IMG/VR virus record: IMGVR_UViG_3300045963_000043
Coordinates: 1 to 40,781 of that record
Source of the DNA: a virus
DNA length: 40,781 bases
Direction: 5' to 3' (one strand)
The notes under the pieces are model-generated. The model saw only the letters and a program-made list of their open reading frames with translations, had not been told where the DNA came from and did not search any database. Within the stretch, counting starts at the first letter, position 1. The number at the start of each line of letters is the position of its first letter. Of this stretch, positions 26,661 through 32,977 are shown piece by piece. The position numbers and the translations under genes are program-made.

Positions 26661-26684
26661 CTACCGCGAACTATCACGCGGTAG
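26661..26684 (+). promoter_or_regulatory. Perfect hairpin before the first ParB-like gene
   Basis: CTACCGCG (26661-26668) and CGCGGTAG (26677-26684) form an eight-base stem with an eight-base loop. No T run follows, so it is more likely an operator or an RNA stabiliser or processing site than a terminator. It starts twelve bases after the preceding stop and lies just before leader repeat A copy 2. Confidence 0.55.
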
Positions 26685-26690
26685 TCAAGA

Positions 26691-26706
26691 GTAGCACTAC
26701 AGCTAT
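26691..26706 (+). repeat. Leader repeat A, copy 2
   Basis: GTAGCACTACAGCTAT, identical to 25804-25819. It follows the hairpin and lies 37 bases before the ATG of the first ParB-like gene. Confidence 0.7.
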
Positions 26707-26743
26707 CTCTTCATTGTGCCATTACTGCACGGGAAATATTATA

Positions 26744-27649
26744 ATGTCTGATACTAACAACGAATCAGTTATATCATTGTCTGAAACATTCGCAGGTCTT
26801 AAGCCTGAGATGGTATCACAGTTAGAAGAAGAGTGCGCTCTCATGAGTCAAGACTTTTCCAGTTATCAAGTTGACTTTAGTTCTGACTTGATGACTCTAG
26901 ACCAACTCATCCAAGCTATGGCTAACGTCGCTGATTTAGGTATGCAAGCTGATGTTAACGACAAAAAGGTACAAGCTATCCTGTTTGATGTTCATACTGG
27001 ATTTCTAACCACTGGTATATTTCAACAACCTGTCTACGTTGCATTGTTTGAAGGAATTTATTATGCAGTCAGTGGTCGTCATCGTATTAATGCAATGGCT
27101 AACCTCAAACAGTTTGGCTTGTCAGGTGATACCCTCATCAATGTAATCTTGTTTAAGCCTGACACAATGGGAGTGGCAATGTCACTGGTTTTGACTTCTA
27201 ATGGCTCTCGCTCTGTCAGCAAGGGTGAACACCAAGGCTTTAAGCTTGCCAAGTATGGTGTATTGCCTGATGCTAACGACTGCTTAAGAGCGGGGCGCGA
27301 CGGCACATTAAGCCAGTCTGATGCGTTTCTTAACGCTGCGTGGTTCAGCTACTCATCGCAAGACATTGGAGACAGAACGATTTCCACTGTGCAGAGCATT
27401 GCTAAAAGCTTTTATGCAGCGCTTAAAAAGATGCACTACTCCTTCCCTGAAATCTGCTCCTACCTTGATGACATGCTGTTTGCAATTGAAGACGCTGCTA
27501 GACTGACTGGTAGTACTAATGTAGCACGTTCTCAGGGTACAATTGCTGAAAATATCGTGACAGCGCTCGGTATTGAATTTCAAGAAGCACCTGCTAAAAA
27601 ACAGGCGAAAAAGAATGTTAACGCCACATTCTTCAAACGTTCACTTTAG
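26744..27649 (+). CDS. ParB-like protein 1
   Basis: A 301-residue protein; the ATG at 26744 is preferred to a GTG 30 bases earlier because the protein starts cleanly there. Residues about 80-120 have the layout of the ParB/Srx nuclease-type domain: a TGIFQQPVYVAL strand, then YAVSGRHRINAMA, matching ParB box II (G-x-R-R/H-x-x-A). Further on, NGSRSVSKGEHQGFKLAKYG (residues 153-172) resembles the following helix region. The C-terminus is basic and ends in NATFFKRSL. A paralog with the same order and the same FFKR ending lies at 27940-28998. ParB-like domains can bind DNA, hydrolyse CTP or cut nucleic acid; none of these is proven here. Confidence 0.65.
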   Translation: MSDTNNESVISLSETFAGLKPEMVSQLEEECALMSQDFSSYQVDFSSDLMTLDQLIQAMANVADLGMQADVNDKKVQAILFDVHTGFLTTGIFQQPVYVALFEGIYYAVSGRHRINAMANLKQFGLSGDTLINVILFKPDTMGVAMSLVLTSNGSRSVSKGEHQGFKLAKYGVLPDANDCLRAGRDGTLSQSDAFLNAAWFSYSSQDIGDRTISTVQSIAKSFYAALKKMHYSFPEICSYLDDMLFAIEDAARLTGSTNVARSQGTIAENIVTALGIEFQEAPAKKQAKKNVNATFFKRSL

Positions 27650-27704
27650 CTTCCTCTATCTCTGGTAATCCCTAGAGGGTATAGCCTACCAAACAGGCTA
27701 CCAA

Positions 27705-27726
27705 CAAACCAATTACAGGTAATAAA
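27705..27726 (+). repeat. Leader repeat B, orphan copy 3
   Basis: A variant of leader repeat B (AACCAATTACAGGTAATAAA) with one changed base in the core end and no ATG at the matching place. It is followed within twelve bases by an intrinsic terminator. It may be the remains of a deleted early gene or an attenuator. Confidence 0.65.
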
Positions 27727-27737
27727 ATCAATCGACG

Positions 27738-27769
27738 AAGCTGTAGCAATCGCGCTCCAGCTTTTTTTT
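27738..27769 (+). terminator. Intrinsic terminator after ParB-like 1
   Basis: AAGCTG (738-743) pairs with CAGCTT (758-763). An inner AGC/GCT pair set lengthens the stem, and eight T follow (27762-27769). It separates the two ParB-like genes into different transcripts. Confidence 0.85.
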
Positions 27770-27791
27770 GTCTGTACTTATACCACTACGG

Positions 27792-27819
27792 TCGCGCGTG
27801 TCGCGCGTTCCTTTATAAT
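27792..27819 (+). promoter_or_regulatory. Tandem TCGCGCG words before a TATAAT box
   Basis: TCGCGCG occurs at 27792-27798 and 27801-27807, with TATAAT at 27814-27819. There is no TTGACA-like -35, so this may be an operator or an activated promoter. A similar TCGCGCG then TATAAT arrangement is seen at about 25266-25288. Confidence 0.35.
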
Positions 27820-27873
27820 GTGAACTATCATCAAATTGATGTGAAGTACTTCCAAATTAAATTGTGCGCGATG

Positions 27874-27902
27874 TTGACACAAGTGCCACTTGGTGGTATA
27901 TT
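27874..27902 (+). promoter_or_regulatory. Strong promoter of ParB-like gene 2
   Basis: TTGACA (27874-27879), a 17-bp spacer and TATATT (27897-27902). Transcription would start near 27909, which rules out the GTG at 27820 and supports the ATG at 27940 as the gene start. Confidence 0.75.
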
Positions 27903-27939
27903 GGTTGCAGTGGAAAAAGTTACACACCACCAAACAGAT

Positions 27940-28998
27940 ATGGAACCCGAAGTTTACGCAGAAGAAACGTACGTGCAGTCATTGTTCACAGACGAACAGA
28001 ACTACGCTGAGTTACAGAACGGTTTAAGCAACAAAGCGAAACAATTGGTACAAAGCTATTCAGAATCTGAAGATGCTACACTATTTCGCGACAGTGTGAT
28101 TGAAGACGATGAAAATCACATGTTCTTGTACAACCGTCTACAGTCAGCTATCAGCCGTGAGTTCCGATTTGTATCTGTACGTGAATTGTATGAAGCAGTG
28201 GATAATTCGGATGCGTATGGTACGCAAGCTGAGTTCAACCCAACCAGCATCAGCAACATCTTGGCTGATGTACACATTGGAATTTTTGCCGTACAGCAAC
28301 TTCTAACACCTCCTCATTTAACTGAAAGGTTGAATATCAACACCAACCAACCTGAGTACGTTGGAGTCGGTTTACGTCATCGTGTCATCACGTTGACACT
28401 GCTTGCACATGTAAGTGGTATCGATGTGTATGCCGACGAGTGGCTCGACCAAAATGTTGAGTGTCTTGTATCGTCCAGTATTAATGCTGTAGGTGTGGAA
28501 GATACTGAACTGTCAGGCGCACTCGTTCTCGCTGATAACGCTTCGCGTAAGGCGTTTCAAGGTGAAAAGGCTTCATTCAAACTTAACGCCCTTGGTGTTG
28601 CATACGATGAACCTTCGCTTGTTAATGCAGCGTTTAGCGGACGTATTGCTGCATCAGAGGCATTTGGTACGGTACTCACCTTGTATTCCGATGAACTTGG
28701 ACGCAAGAGCACAACTCTCTTGTCTGTTGGTAAATCATTCTACGGACGTGCCAAGAAGTATCTGTCTTCCAAGCCAGCCTTCACAGGAGCAGTTCATTGG
28801 ATTGCAGATAACTTTGGGACTCTTGAAAGCAAGTTCATTGACTCCAATGACTCTGCTAACATTGCGCGTCAAGCCAGCAAGTTCTCGACTTTTGTGTTTG
28901 ACTCTTGGAAGATTGATAACAAGATTCAAGAACCTTTAAAGGCAACTCAAAAGAAAGCCAAGAAAGGCACGACTCCTTTCTTCAAGCGCGCTGCTTAA
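27940..28998 (+). CDS. ParB-like protein 2
   Basis: A 352-residue paralog of the preceding ParB-like protein. Shared blocks include a G-I-F strand, YVGVGLRHRVITLTLLA (R-H-R near residues 146-148), NASRKAFQGEKASFKLNALG (residues 200-219, matching residues 153-172 of the paralog), a SVGKSFYGRAKKYL helix (SIAKSFYAALKKM in the paralog) and the basic C-terminus ending in TPFFKRAA. The ATG at 27940 is chosen because a consensus promoter sits just upstream at 27874-27902. A longer GTG start at 27820 would lie before that promoter. A strong terminator follows. A DNA-binding or takeover role is inferred; sequence divergence between the copies is large. Confidence 0.65.
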   Translation: MEPEVYAEETYVQSLFTDEQNYAELQNGLSNKAKQLVQSYSESEDATLFRDSVIEDDENHMFLYNRLQSAISREFRFVSVRELYEAVDNSDAYGTQAEFNPTSISNILADVHIGIFAVQQLLTPPHLTERLNINTNQPEYVGVGLRHRVITLTLLAHVSGIDVYADEWLDQNVECLVSSSINAVGVEDTELSGALVLADNASRKAFQGEKASFKLNALGVAYDEPSLVNAAFSGRIAASEAFGTVLTLYSDELGRKSTTLLSVGKSFYGRAKKYLSSKPAFTGAVHWIADNFGTLESKFIDSNDSANIARQASKFSTFVFDSWKIDNKIQEPLKATQKKAKKGTTPFFKRAA

Positions 28999-29005
28999 CA
29001 CTTGC

Positions 29006-29031
29006 GGGTAGCTTAACGGCTACCCTTTTTA
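29006..29031 (+). terminator. Intrinsic terminator after ParB-like 2
   Basis: GGGTAGC (29006-29012) and GCTACCC (29019-29025) form a perfect stem with a six-base loop TTAACG, followed by TTTTT. A textbook terminator that closes the early block. Confidence 0.92.
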
Positions 29032-29054
29032 TTTATCTGAAATACACCACCGCT

Positions 29055-29237
29055 ATGGATAACGCTTCAGTAGTAAAAATCACCGCCGATAAAGTGGCGC
29101 TTCATGTTGCAGCTATTGCACCCTACCTAACTAATTTAGAGTTATTGATGGTGCAAGATTTACTTGGAACCATATTAAAATTTCCTATTGTAGAAACTAA
29201 TGATACAAAGGAAGAAGAAGACACCGTCACAGGTTGA
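29055..29237 (+). CDS. Small hypothetical protein
   Basis: A 60-residue protein with two amphipathic helices and an acidic tail (NDTKEEEDTVTG). No SD sequence is evident before ATG 29055. It overlaps the next ORF by 38 bases. No family recognised. The first gene after the terminator at 29006-29031, so it needs a promoter of its own or read-through. Confidence 0.45.
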   Translation: MDNASVVKITADKVALHVAAIAPYLTNLELLMVQDLLGTILKFPIVETNDTKEEEDTVTG

Positions 29238-29865
29238 TACACCTGAATCTCTACTTCGCGAACATCTGTTACGTGGTAGAGATGGGTACAATGATTTAGA
29301 GTGGTTCATGCCCTTTGTGATTCTTGGCGGTAAACTTCATGAAACAGAGCGACAAGCTCTGTGGACTGATGTCAACGGCTTCATACGCAAAGTCGAGCGC
29401 AACCACTTTAGACAAACTCATCAAAAAAATAAGGAGTATACGGAACAACGTGTGCTCCTTTTTTATGAATTATGCAGATGGCGTTGGCAGTACTCTATGA
29501 AGTGGTGCTGTAAAACGTTCATCTGCGGTTTTCCGAACTTTGAATGTCTCCTAATGCTCCGCCGTTGGGGTGTAGGAGGTACGCGCGTCGAAGAATACGG
29601 TAGCTGGCAAGTATGTGCTATCGTAACATACCTATCCTTGTGGAGAGAAAAGAAAAGCTATGAGCAATGGTACATCTGCAAACATGAACGCCCACCTACT
29701 GCGGCGAACCTCAAAATGTGGGAATGGCGTTCCGCGTGGGTGGAGCACCTTATTGGAGAGTTCCTCATCACCCAATTTATTGAGGGTGTGCGGGATGAAC
29801 TTGAGTACGAAGAGTACAAGCATCATGAAGATGTTCATGTTCTTGACGGGGAAGACGAGTTATAG
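29200..29865 (+). CDS. Hypothetical protein rich in Trp and Cys
   Basis: A 221-residue protein with an unusually high number of tryptophans and several cysteines (for example CRWRWQYSMKWCCKTFICGF). The N-terminal 20 residues are basic and the C-terminal tail is acidic. The start ATG 29200 lies within the previous ORF; a later start is possible because the conserved-looking part begins near LLREHLLRGRDGYNDLEWF. It overlaps the next gene by about 40 bases. No family recognised. Confidence 0.55.
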   Translation: MIQRKKKTPSQVDTPESLLREHLLRGRDGYNDLEWFMPFVILGGKLHETERQALWTDVNGFIRKVERNHFRQTHQKNKEYTEQRVLLFYELCRWRWQYSMKWCCKTFICGFPNFECLLMLRRWGVGGTRVEEYGSWQVCAIVTYLSLWREKKSYEQWYICKHERPPTAANLKMWEWRSAWVEHLIGEFLITQFIEGVRDELEYEEYKHHEDVHVLDGEDEL

Positions 29866-30220
29866 CACACATGCTGTGATACTCCTCCCTACTGGCATTT
29901 TAATGCACTATACGTGGTATGGTGTGATATTCACGAAAGCCGATTACTTAATCGAACCAGTGTGGGTACGTGACATTGAACTATCATCATATGAGATGGC
30001 GATGGTGTGCGAACGCGCTACGACACTTATGGGAGTACTCCCCAGAGGGTACGGACATTGGTGGATGAAGGCAATTTTTTGGTTGTTTAACCGTAATCAG
30101 TACCTTTGCACCAACTTCATCTGCGACGTGCTTGGATATCGCGTCAAAGTTGGACTAACGCCTGATGAACTTTACACATGGCTATCAAATGTTAGAAATG
30201 TTTCTCCCACTTCCTATTGA
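29825..30220 (+). CDS. Possible NlpC/P60-like (permuted papain) protein
   Basis: A 131-residue protein from ATG 29825; longer starts only add residues read from the opposite frame of the previous gene. The order of motifs is that of the permuted papain-fold (YiiX/YaeF-like) family: TSYSTHAVILLPTGILMHYT with a candidate catalytic histidine in S-T-H-A, a strand YLIEPVWVRDIE, a helix AMVCERATTLMGVLPRGYGH, then NQYLCTNFICDVLGY with a candidate nucleophilic cysteine, and a last LTPDELYTWL motif. Such proteins cleave amide or ester bonds in peptidoglycan or lipids. Alternative: an unrelated fold with similar spacing. Confidence 0.45.
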   Translation: MKMFMFLTGKTSYSTHAVILLPTGILMHYTWYGVIFTKADYLIEPVWVRDIELSSYEMAMVCERATTLMGVLPRGYGHWWMKAIFWLFNRNQYLCTNFICDVLGYRVKVGLTPDELYTWLSNVRNVSPTSY

Positions 30221-30509
30221 ACAAGAGAGAATCGTCAAACGCAGACGCGGCAAAAGTGTCGTTAATGCGATGCTTGCTATCAATTACAGTGGCAAATTTG
30301 TCTCTGTTAAAGATTACCAGTATAAATTCGTTGCGAGGAAGGTTGGTGAGCAACAAGTAGGTGTTAATTTATTTTATCTTGTTGACTCATCAACTATAGT
30401 AGGGTATCGTAATTCTGTCGGATACTATTTAAGACAAGGAGCAAAGAAACGAAATGGTTCCAAAGAGCAAACGCGCAAAGCGGCGCAACCGAAAAGGCGC
30501 AAACGCTGA
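30189..30509 (+). CDS. Small very basic hypothetical protein
   Basis: A 106-residue ORF starting at ATG 30189 inside the end of the previous gene. The second half is strongly basic (GAKKRNGSKEQTRKAAQPKR is the core of the tail). It overlaps the next ORF by 56 bases, in which both frames encode basic residues. Nucleic-acid binding would fit the charge. No family recognised. One of the two overlapping ORFs could be fortuitous. Confidence 0.45.
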   Translation: MLEMFLPLPIEQERIVKRRRGKSVVNAMLAINYSGKFVSVKDYQYKFVARKVGEQQVGVNLFYLVDSSTIVGYRNSVGYYLRQGAKKRNGSKEQTRKAAQPKRRKR

Positions 30510-30669
30510 ATACTATAAATGGTGCAGGATGTCAGAGAAGAATCTAGAAGCTACTGAAATTTACAGGTATCACTTCTCAGGCACAATATCACACCTTTCA
30601 ACAGGGAAGTACAGTAGAGCTTATCTATCAGGAGGTGTCATAAAGCATCTGGAGGTAGAGCTTGGCTAA
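30454..30669 (+). CDS. Small basic protein upstream of the primase
   Basis: A 71-residue protein with a basic N-terminus (MVPKSKRAKRRNRKG) followed by an aromatic/polar region (AEYYKWCRMSEKNLEATEIY). AAGGAG at 30436-30441 lies twelve bases before the ATG, better support than for the ORF it overlaps. Its end overlaps the TTG start of the primase-helicase by eight bases, indicating coupling to the replication block. No family recognised. Confidence 0.6.
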   Translation: MVPKSKRAKRRNRKGANAEYYKWCRMSEKNLEATEIYRYHFSGTISHLSTGKYSRAYLSGGVIKHLEVELG

Positions 30670-32284
30670 CGCTGTACTATCCAAAACCGCTTGTCCAGAG
30701 TGTCGAAAGTCGGGCGGCGACTCAAGCGGTGACAATCTAGTCAATTACGCCGATGGTGGCTCACACTGTTTTGCGTGTGGGTACACCATCCGAAGTGCTT
30801 ACGCTAAAAGTGGTAGCAACAAACAGAAAGGTATTATACCTCAACCAAGTATGCCTTTAAACTTGTGCGAAATCACAGGTTTTAAAGGCGGGTTAATCAC
30901 CAGCCAAACACTTACAAAATATGAAGTGTTTCAATTAGAAGAAGACGGCAACCCTACTTATGTTGCTGTCTATCCTTATTATGACCTCGAAGGTAATTTA
31001 CGCGGTGTAAAGTACCGTGACTTTGCCGCCGAAGCGCGAGACGGTAAGCACCATAAATGGTTTCACGGTGAACCCTTCAGTTTCTTTGGTCTGCGTAACC
31101 GCAACAGTCTTTCTGATACCCTTATCATTTGTGAAGGAGAGTCAGATCCAATGGCAGCTTCACAAGTATTCATCCACGAAACCTGTGTTGGTGTAAGCGG
31201 TTGTGATAACATTGAAAAAGCGCTTCGCAATGCCGCGTCATGGGTGCGCTCATTCAAGCGCATTTATGTTTGTATGGATAATGATAGCGCAGGTAGGCTT
31301 GCACTTGCAAAAGCGTTGGAGCTACTACCGAAGTGGCGTACGTTCGCAATGGTACTCCCTCCCAAGAGGAAAGATGTGTGCGAGTGTACCGTACAAGAAT
31401 TGAAGCAGTCGTTTGCTTCTGCTACTTCCATCAGTGGTACTGATATCATTACAGGCACGTCGCTTGTGGCGGACTTCTTTAAATGGAAAACATCAATGGG
31501 TAATTCAGTAGGAGTGTCTACTGGTTACGACGGACTTGACCGTATGTTAGGTGGAGGTGGTATCCAACGCGGTGAGTTTATGCTACTTGTCGCCCACACT
31601 GGTCGTGGCAAATCCACCTTAGGGTGTAATATTGCGTACAACATGATATCCAGTGGTAACAAGTGTTTATGGATTGGGACAGAAATGCTACCAAATCAAA
31701 TGCTCATTAAGTTTATTGAGCGTCATACTGGCTATCCTTACAGAGATGAGTATGGACAGGTATCTATCGCGGCAACGCGGGAGAAACAGGCGCTTGATTA
31801 CATAAGCGCCAACATGACGTTCTACAACAACTTAATTGGTGATGCTGATAAGGTCATCGAAGCATGTTCTCAAGCTATCATGACTAACGGTATTGAGGTT
31901 ATATTCATTGATGTCTTGCAGGACATCGACGATAACTTCGCAGGTAAGTTTGATGTTGCAGGTCAGATATGCCAAAAGTTGGTACAACTTTCTCAAGGTA
32001 ACCCTGATGAGCGACAGCCGCCTGTTGCCATCATTGCTATTCAACACACTCGAAGCGAAAGCACAAAAGAAAGCGCTAACGTCTCTCTAGGTGAGATACG
32101 TGGCGGTGGTCAAGTGCGACAGAAAGCTACATGCATCATTGCGATGAATGGTGACGTTCAAGATAATGTTAGATACCTGCAAGTGTTGAAAAAGTCTAGG
32201 ATGCGAGATACTCTACAGTTGACCGCAACACTGTCGTATGATACAATTACTAAAGCGTACACGGAGATTACTTCAAATGACTAG
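30662..32284 (+). CDS. Primase-helicase (T7 gp4-like)
   Basis: A 540-residue two-part replication enzyme. The N-terminal zinc ribbon has C11, C14, C36 and C39 (ACPECRKSGG and SHCFACGY). A short Toprim-type primase core follows, with LIICEGESDPMAA (acidic motif) and YVCMDNDSAGR (D-x-D motif). The C-terminal helicase has Walker A HTGRGKST and Walker B EVIFIDVLQD, as in DnaB/T7 gp4 proteins, and ends with a GEIRGGGQVRQKA segment. It would unwind DNA and prime lagging-strand synthesis with the polymerase encoded downstream. The start is TTG 30662 with GGAG seven to ten bases upstream, overlapping the previous gene. Confidence 0.92.
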   Translation: MANAVLSKTACPECRKSGGDSSGDNLVNYADGGSHCFACGYTIRSAYAKSGSNKQKGIIPQPSMPLNLCEITGFKGGLITSQTLTKYEVFQLEEDGNPTYVAVYPYYDLEGNLRGVKYRDFAAEARDGKHHKWFHGEPFSFFGLRNRNSLSDTLIICEGESDPMAASQVFIHETCVGVSGCDNIEKALRNAASWVRSFKRIYVCMDNDSAGRLALAKALELLPKWRTFAMVLPPKRKDVCECTVQELKQSFASATSISGTDIITGTSLVADFFKWKTSMGNSVGVSTGYDGLDRMLGGGGIQRGEFMLLVAHTGRGKSTLGCNIAYNMISSGNKCLWIGTEMLPNQMLIKFIERHTGYPYRDEYGQVSIAATREKQALDYISANMTFYNNLIGDADKVIEACSQAIMTNGIEVIFIDVLQDIDDNFAGKFDVAGQICQKLVQLSQGNPDERQPPVAIIAIQHTRSESTKESANVSLGEIRGGGQVRQKATCIIAMNGDVQDNVRYLQVLKKSRMRDTLQLTATLSYDTITKAYTEITSND

Positions 32285-32483
32285 AGATTTTACAAAAGAG
32301 CAACGTAAACAGATTCATCTTGTTATGAATGTTGATACCACACTACAAGACGAAGATGCTGTACTTTTAAAGTGTCTAGAAATTGTAGCTTGTATGTGCG
32401 ACCCTGATGTTCTAGACAGTTCTACAATGTTCTACATTGACACAAAAAAAGACGGGAGTATACTTTTGGAGATGGATGTATGA
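32277..32483 (+). CDS. Small hypothetical protein in replication block
   Basis: A 68-residue protein from ATG 32277, which overlaps the primase stop and has ACGGAG about ten bases upstream. A start 39 bases earlier lies inside the primase gene and is unlikely. The protein is acidic with cysteines in the middle (LKCLEIVACMCDPDV) and a final beta hairpin. No family recognised. It overlaps the endonuclease gene by four bases. Confidence 0.55.
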   Translation: MTRDFTKEQRKQIHLVMNVDTTLQDEDAVLLKCLEIVACMCDPDVLDSSTMFYIDTKKDGSILLEMDV

Positions 32484-32977
32484 CGCGCAGTAGATTTGAG
32501 GAGTGTTTCATGGATAAGCACCCTCTTCCGTACGAAGAGTTGTCTCTCCCGTACATCCGCAATTACGTTCCCGACTTTCATACAGACAGGTATGTGTTGG
32601 AGTTGAAGGGTATTCTTGAACGTGACGACGCAATGAAAATCAGCAGCGCTTACAGTTTCCTTACAACTGATAAGGTGTATATTATTGCTGGCGGTAAGTT
32701 TACATACGAAGAAGAGTTGCGCGAAGTCACTTCAAAATTCAACCCTACTGTGTTTAAGTATCCTGATTTAGGGTATGCAATTGCGCCACAGATGAGTCGT
32801 CAAGAGTTGTCTGCTTTTCGCCTAATGCGTGGCAGACCTGCCTTAAGTGGTAAATTCCCTTACACTGGACGACAGATTGTTGCGTGGGCTGACCAAATGG
32901 GTATACCTTCACTTCCGATGAGTTACGATGACCACAAGAGTTGGGAGGAGTACCACAATTATGCACCATATAAGTAA
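32480..32977 (+). CDS. Endonuclease I (T7 gp3-like, PD-(D/E)XK)
   Basis: A 165-residue protein with the core of T7 endonuclease I: an early R-F-E-E (candidate first acidic residue), then YVPDFHTDRYVLELKGILER, which matches the T7 catalytic PDF...E-x-K-G order (D32, E41, K43), followed by a D-D helix (RDDAMKISSAY). T7 gp3 resolves branched DNA and Holliday junctions and helps degrade host DNA. The C-terminal 90 residues differ from T7. The gene lies just before the DNA polymerase, as in many T7-like phages. Confidence 0.8.
   Translation: MTRSRFEECFMDKHPLPYEELSLPYIRNYVPDFHTDRYVLELKGILERDDAMKISSAYSFLTTDKVYIIAGGKFTYEEELREVTSKFNPTVFKYPDLGYAIAPQMSRQELSAFRLMRGRPALSGKFPYTGRQIVAWADQMGIPSLPMSYDDHKSWEEYHNYAPYK

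Noticed and set aside
27820-27939. GTG start giving a longer ParB-like 2
   Set aside because: A consensus promoter at 27874-27902 lies downstream of this start, and the added residues do not look like protein.
29660-29824. Longer N-terminus for the papain-like candidate
   Set aside because: This part is another frame of the preceding gene and is Ser/Arg-rich noise before the first recognisable motif.
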